A stretch of 64,000 nt of DNA from Chondrilla cf. caribensis (lineage: Eukaryota > Porifera > Demospongiae > Chondrillida > Chondrillidae): positions 3,333,144-3,397,143 of the forward strand of contig OZ026552.1 of the NCBI GenBank assembly GCA_964020155.1, written 5' to 3'. Shown piece by piece: positions 61,701-64,000 of this stretch; positions within the stretch are counted from its first letter, which is position 1, and every line of letters begins with the position of its first letter. The notes beneath the pieces are model-generated. The model was not told where the DNA came from. It saw only the letters and a program-made list of their open reading frames with translations, and searched no databases. The position numbers were made by a program, and so were the translations under genes.

Positions 61701-63133
61701 ATCGTAACTAAAAAAGACATCGAAGGTGCTTGCACCCAATGTGAGAGCACCAGAAAGACTGAATGTGTTGAAAGTGATACCCCCGTCCACACTGATTTCA
61801 AAGGAAATGTACAAGTCTGTTATCTGGAAAGAGTCAATGAATATAGTTATAGTTTCTGGCACTTTGATAGTAAGGGATAAAGTTTTCATTTCCAGGTCCA
61901 AAATCATATCACCGAGTATGATACCACTCAAATCAACACTGACAAGCTCCACATTGGGTAAACTGAGAACACTGGATAATGTGTTCACCATGTCAGTGAG
62001 ACTGAACCCACTGGGATCAAAGGATACCGGACGGAAGACAATGGAAGAATTAATATGCAATACCCATGGGATGTATTTATCTAGCCGTGGGAGATAAAAG
62101 TCAAAAATCAAGCGAAACACAGTCAATTCCAGATCCTCCAAAGCAAATTTGAGATCGGTATAGCCAAGTGAAAAGAGTCTGTCAACATCAACAGAGAAGC
62201 CAGGGGTAGTATAAACAATGTGTAGACGTGGAAGCTCAAAATCGTCAAAGAACCCAAAGCTACTCACATTAAACCCAGTGACTTCACTGATCAAGGTAGT
62301 GAACTTGATACTGTCAGCTTGTACACACCCACTAATGAAACCAAGTTCTGGAGGTATCCTACCGGCATCAGTAAGGTTTTGATGAATGATGATACATACA
62401 GTCTCTTCATACCAAGTGCTGATGTGGATGATACCTTGAAGTACGAGGACAAGCTCAAAGTTGGCTGCAATGTCCACAAGACCAGTCACAGAGAGGTCAG
62501 TGATAGTCAAAAGACTACCAAAGGGCTCGGATGGGATGTCCACACCAATGGCAGAAGTAATCAGTTCAATGACATTGATTTCTGTGTCTTCCCCGAATGT
62601 AGCTCCAAATGTCCACACATTAGCATCAATTGTTTCAACATAGGTATCCAATGTTATTGACCCGAAATCATATTTACCCATTATCCTCAAAGATTCAAGT
62701 TTGGGAGAGGATGTTACATTGGATACAATGACACGAAGATTCATCATTGAAACTTTCAGGAGGTATGGAAATATCTGCAGTTCTCCCTCAGCTTGGAGGG
62801 TCTCTACAAAGAGTTCGTGATTGCTACAGTTATAACCAATTTCCTTTATGTTCGCTACTATTGGGAGGACGATGGTGGAGTCGGATCCAAAGACGGCCAA
62901 AATGAGGTCACTGATAGCTTGTTGCTGGTCTGTAGAAAGTTCAATGGAAATAACATCACCTGTGGTTTGAACCACGTCTTGAGTGTATCCAAGGTCGGAA
63001 AAGTTTGTGAGCAGAGTGTGCAGACATGCACAGATGTCAGCTGTACAGTTTTTCAGACCGTCCTTTATTGTGTTCAGAAAGTCAACATTTTCTGGTAAAG
63101 TGGGTGTATTTTGTGCTGATGACAGGTCAAATT
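58513..63133 (-). CDS. Gene C: EMI-EGF-type paralogue, last three exons (5' part off the window)
   Basis: Exons 59909-63133, 58781-59375 and 58513-58582 encode about 1296 residues: the whole novel region (in frame, 3225 bp), the Cys-rich helical module and the tail LAEHFKHTGSIYPT ending KLEVPS. The first exon begins in phase 1 after TTTATAG with K-F-D-L, as in A and B, so an upstream calcium-binding EGF exon is expected. None occurs in 63134-64000, so the EGF, EMI and signal exons must lie to the right. Gene C is closest to B in the last exons and close to A in parts of the novel region. It has no frameshift and is probably functional. Confidence 0.9.
58781..59375 (-). CDS. Gene C exon 14: Cys-rich and helical module
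   Basis: 595 bp. CVPFLCPCGCAKKVWGAC and WPCLKWSDCCFRIPDPIC, then helices (IALAIAELALIVAQGV) and GIGRKKRSIGKR. Compared with A and B it has a few substitutions in the Cys region but conserves every cysteine. Confidence 0.88.
59909..63133 (-). CDS. Gene C exon 13: novel region, intact
   Basis: 3225 bp, open throughout, phase 1-1. Conserved landmarks with A and B: QQAISDLILAVFGSDSTIVL, GLFSPCFA.KF.VGKFPEYM, RWVFGFEVREF, NPNDPTDNYFYVS, and the charged pre-Cys segment (NAADEAISEVQKKVREAE). It shows that the reading frame is maintained in at least two of the three paralogues. Confidence 0.92.
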
Positions 63134-64000
63134 CTATAAAATTGTAAAAAAGATGAAAAATGAGATGTTTGACAATTCAATTTACATGAGCTTTCACAAT
63201 CACCACTAATGCCTTGATACCTTTTACACACACTACATGCATTTCATACAGTACAGTGTTAAAAAGGGCAACGCTAACCACTAATGGGCTAAATTTGGAT
63301 TATTGGATATACAATGGAATGCCATCAAGTGTTTAAACCATTAGCAGGTAAGTTTCGGTTAGTCACTGACAGTTGTCCAATACCCCTGATCATTCATTGA
63401 TTGGATAATATAAGAGTGCCAAAGCTAGCTGAAGGCTCTTTCAAGTATTATTCACATAATATATTTATGACATTCCTATTTCAAAGAAAATGGTTCAAAT
63501 CTGTTTGATATCCTGCTGAGAATTTCAGATTGGATGACACATACTAAACGGCATACGTAAATTATGCCATTTTTATCAATAATAACTATAGGTTACAAAG
63601 AACAGCAATCGGTAAGATATGTGTACATATTTAAGTTAAATAATATAGTTAAGATATACGTACATATTTTGATAGCAATTATAGTGTAAGTAACTTAATA
63701 TTGATTCCTCTATGGAAACTCTAGTAGAAAAATTGAATGAAACACCCATCGAAATAGTACTTCGAGGTGTTAAGTAGAGATTAGGGTAAACAAGAGTATG
63801 GGCATGTACGTATCCGTTCTCCATATCCATTTAAAATGGGTATGACCGTTGAATGTTCAGTTTTGTATGATTGACATAGTATGTAAGGATAGCATAACCA
63901 AGAAAAGCTATTGAAACAACACTTAGAGGTATTGAGTAGAGCATAGGGTAAACAAGAGAATGGATATGCACGTATTTATTTTAAAATGGATATTGCTGTT
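63134..64000. repeat. Intron of gene C with a diverged direct repeat
   Basis: 63700-63840 and 63860-64000 are related (shared GGGTAAACAAGAG, AATGG.TATG.ACGTAT and TTTAAAATGG), a roughly 160-bp direct repeat running off the window. No EGF exon is visible. Confidence 0.6.

Overview
This is nuclear DNA from a multicellular animal. It has multi-exon genes with GT-AG introns, an Rh-type ammonium channel, extracellular EMI and calcium-binding EGF modules, many TA-flanked and hAT-like small transposons, and very long CA/TG microsatellites. The modest introns and the gene set would suit a sponge or another early-branching invertebrate, but nothing here proves the phylum. No bacterial operon, rRNA, tRNA or CRISPR array was seen.

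Layout, left to right. 1-3500 is repeat-rich DNA: minisatellites, an hAT-like MITE and pogo-like pieces. 3526-10793 (+) holds the last eight coding exons of an Rh-family ammonium transporter; its 5' exon(s) were not found. 11893-19373 (+) is a seven-exon coiled-coil protein of 351 aa that I cannot name. 21210-24859 (-) is a six-exon gene for a predicted 513-aa nuclear protein with a CXXC zinc finger and a C-terminal SAM domain. 26336 to the right edge (-) is a head-to-tail array of three paralogous genes, called A, B and C here. A (26336-39374) is complete. B (40311-53583) is complete apart from a 4-bp frameshifting insertion. C (58513 to beyond 64000) is cut by the window edge.

A and B each encode a signal peptide, an EMI domain, EGF modules (four plain plus five calcium-binding in A; one plus eight in B), a roughly 1080-residue region of no family I recognise carried on one 3.2-kb exon, a Cys-rich and hydrophobic-helical module on a 595-bp exon ending in basic RKKRSIGKR, and a 16-22 residue tail on a tiny final exon. 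C shows the last three parts. The tail exon is easily missed because its splice donor overlaps an apparent stop codon. The novel region, with its tail, is the best candidate for a previously undescribed system: a family of large secreted or matrix proteins expanding by tandem duplication.

The array is evolving actively. Visible traces are a relic EGF exon split by a pogo-like element, a relic EMI exon between B and C, an internal duplication in B that carried its microsatellite along, and patches of near-identity between A and B that suggest gene conversion. All exon structures were read by eye from splice sites, phase and paralogue comparison; no database search or transcript evidence was available.
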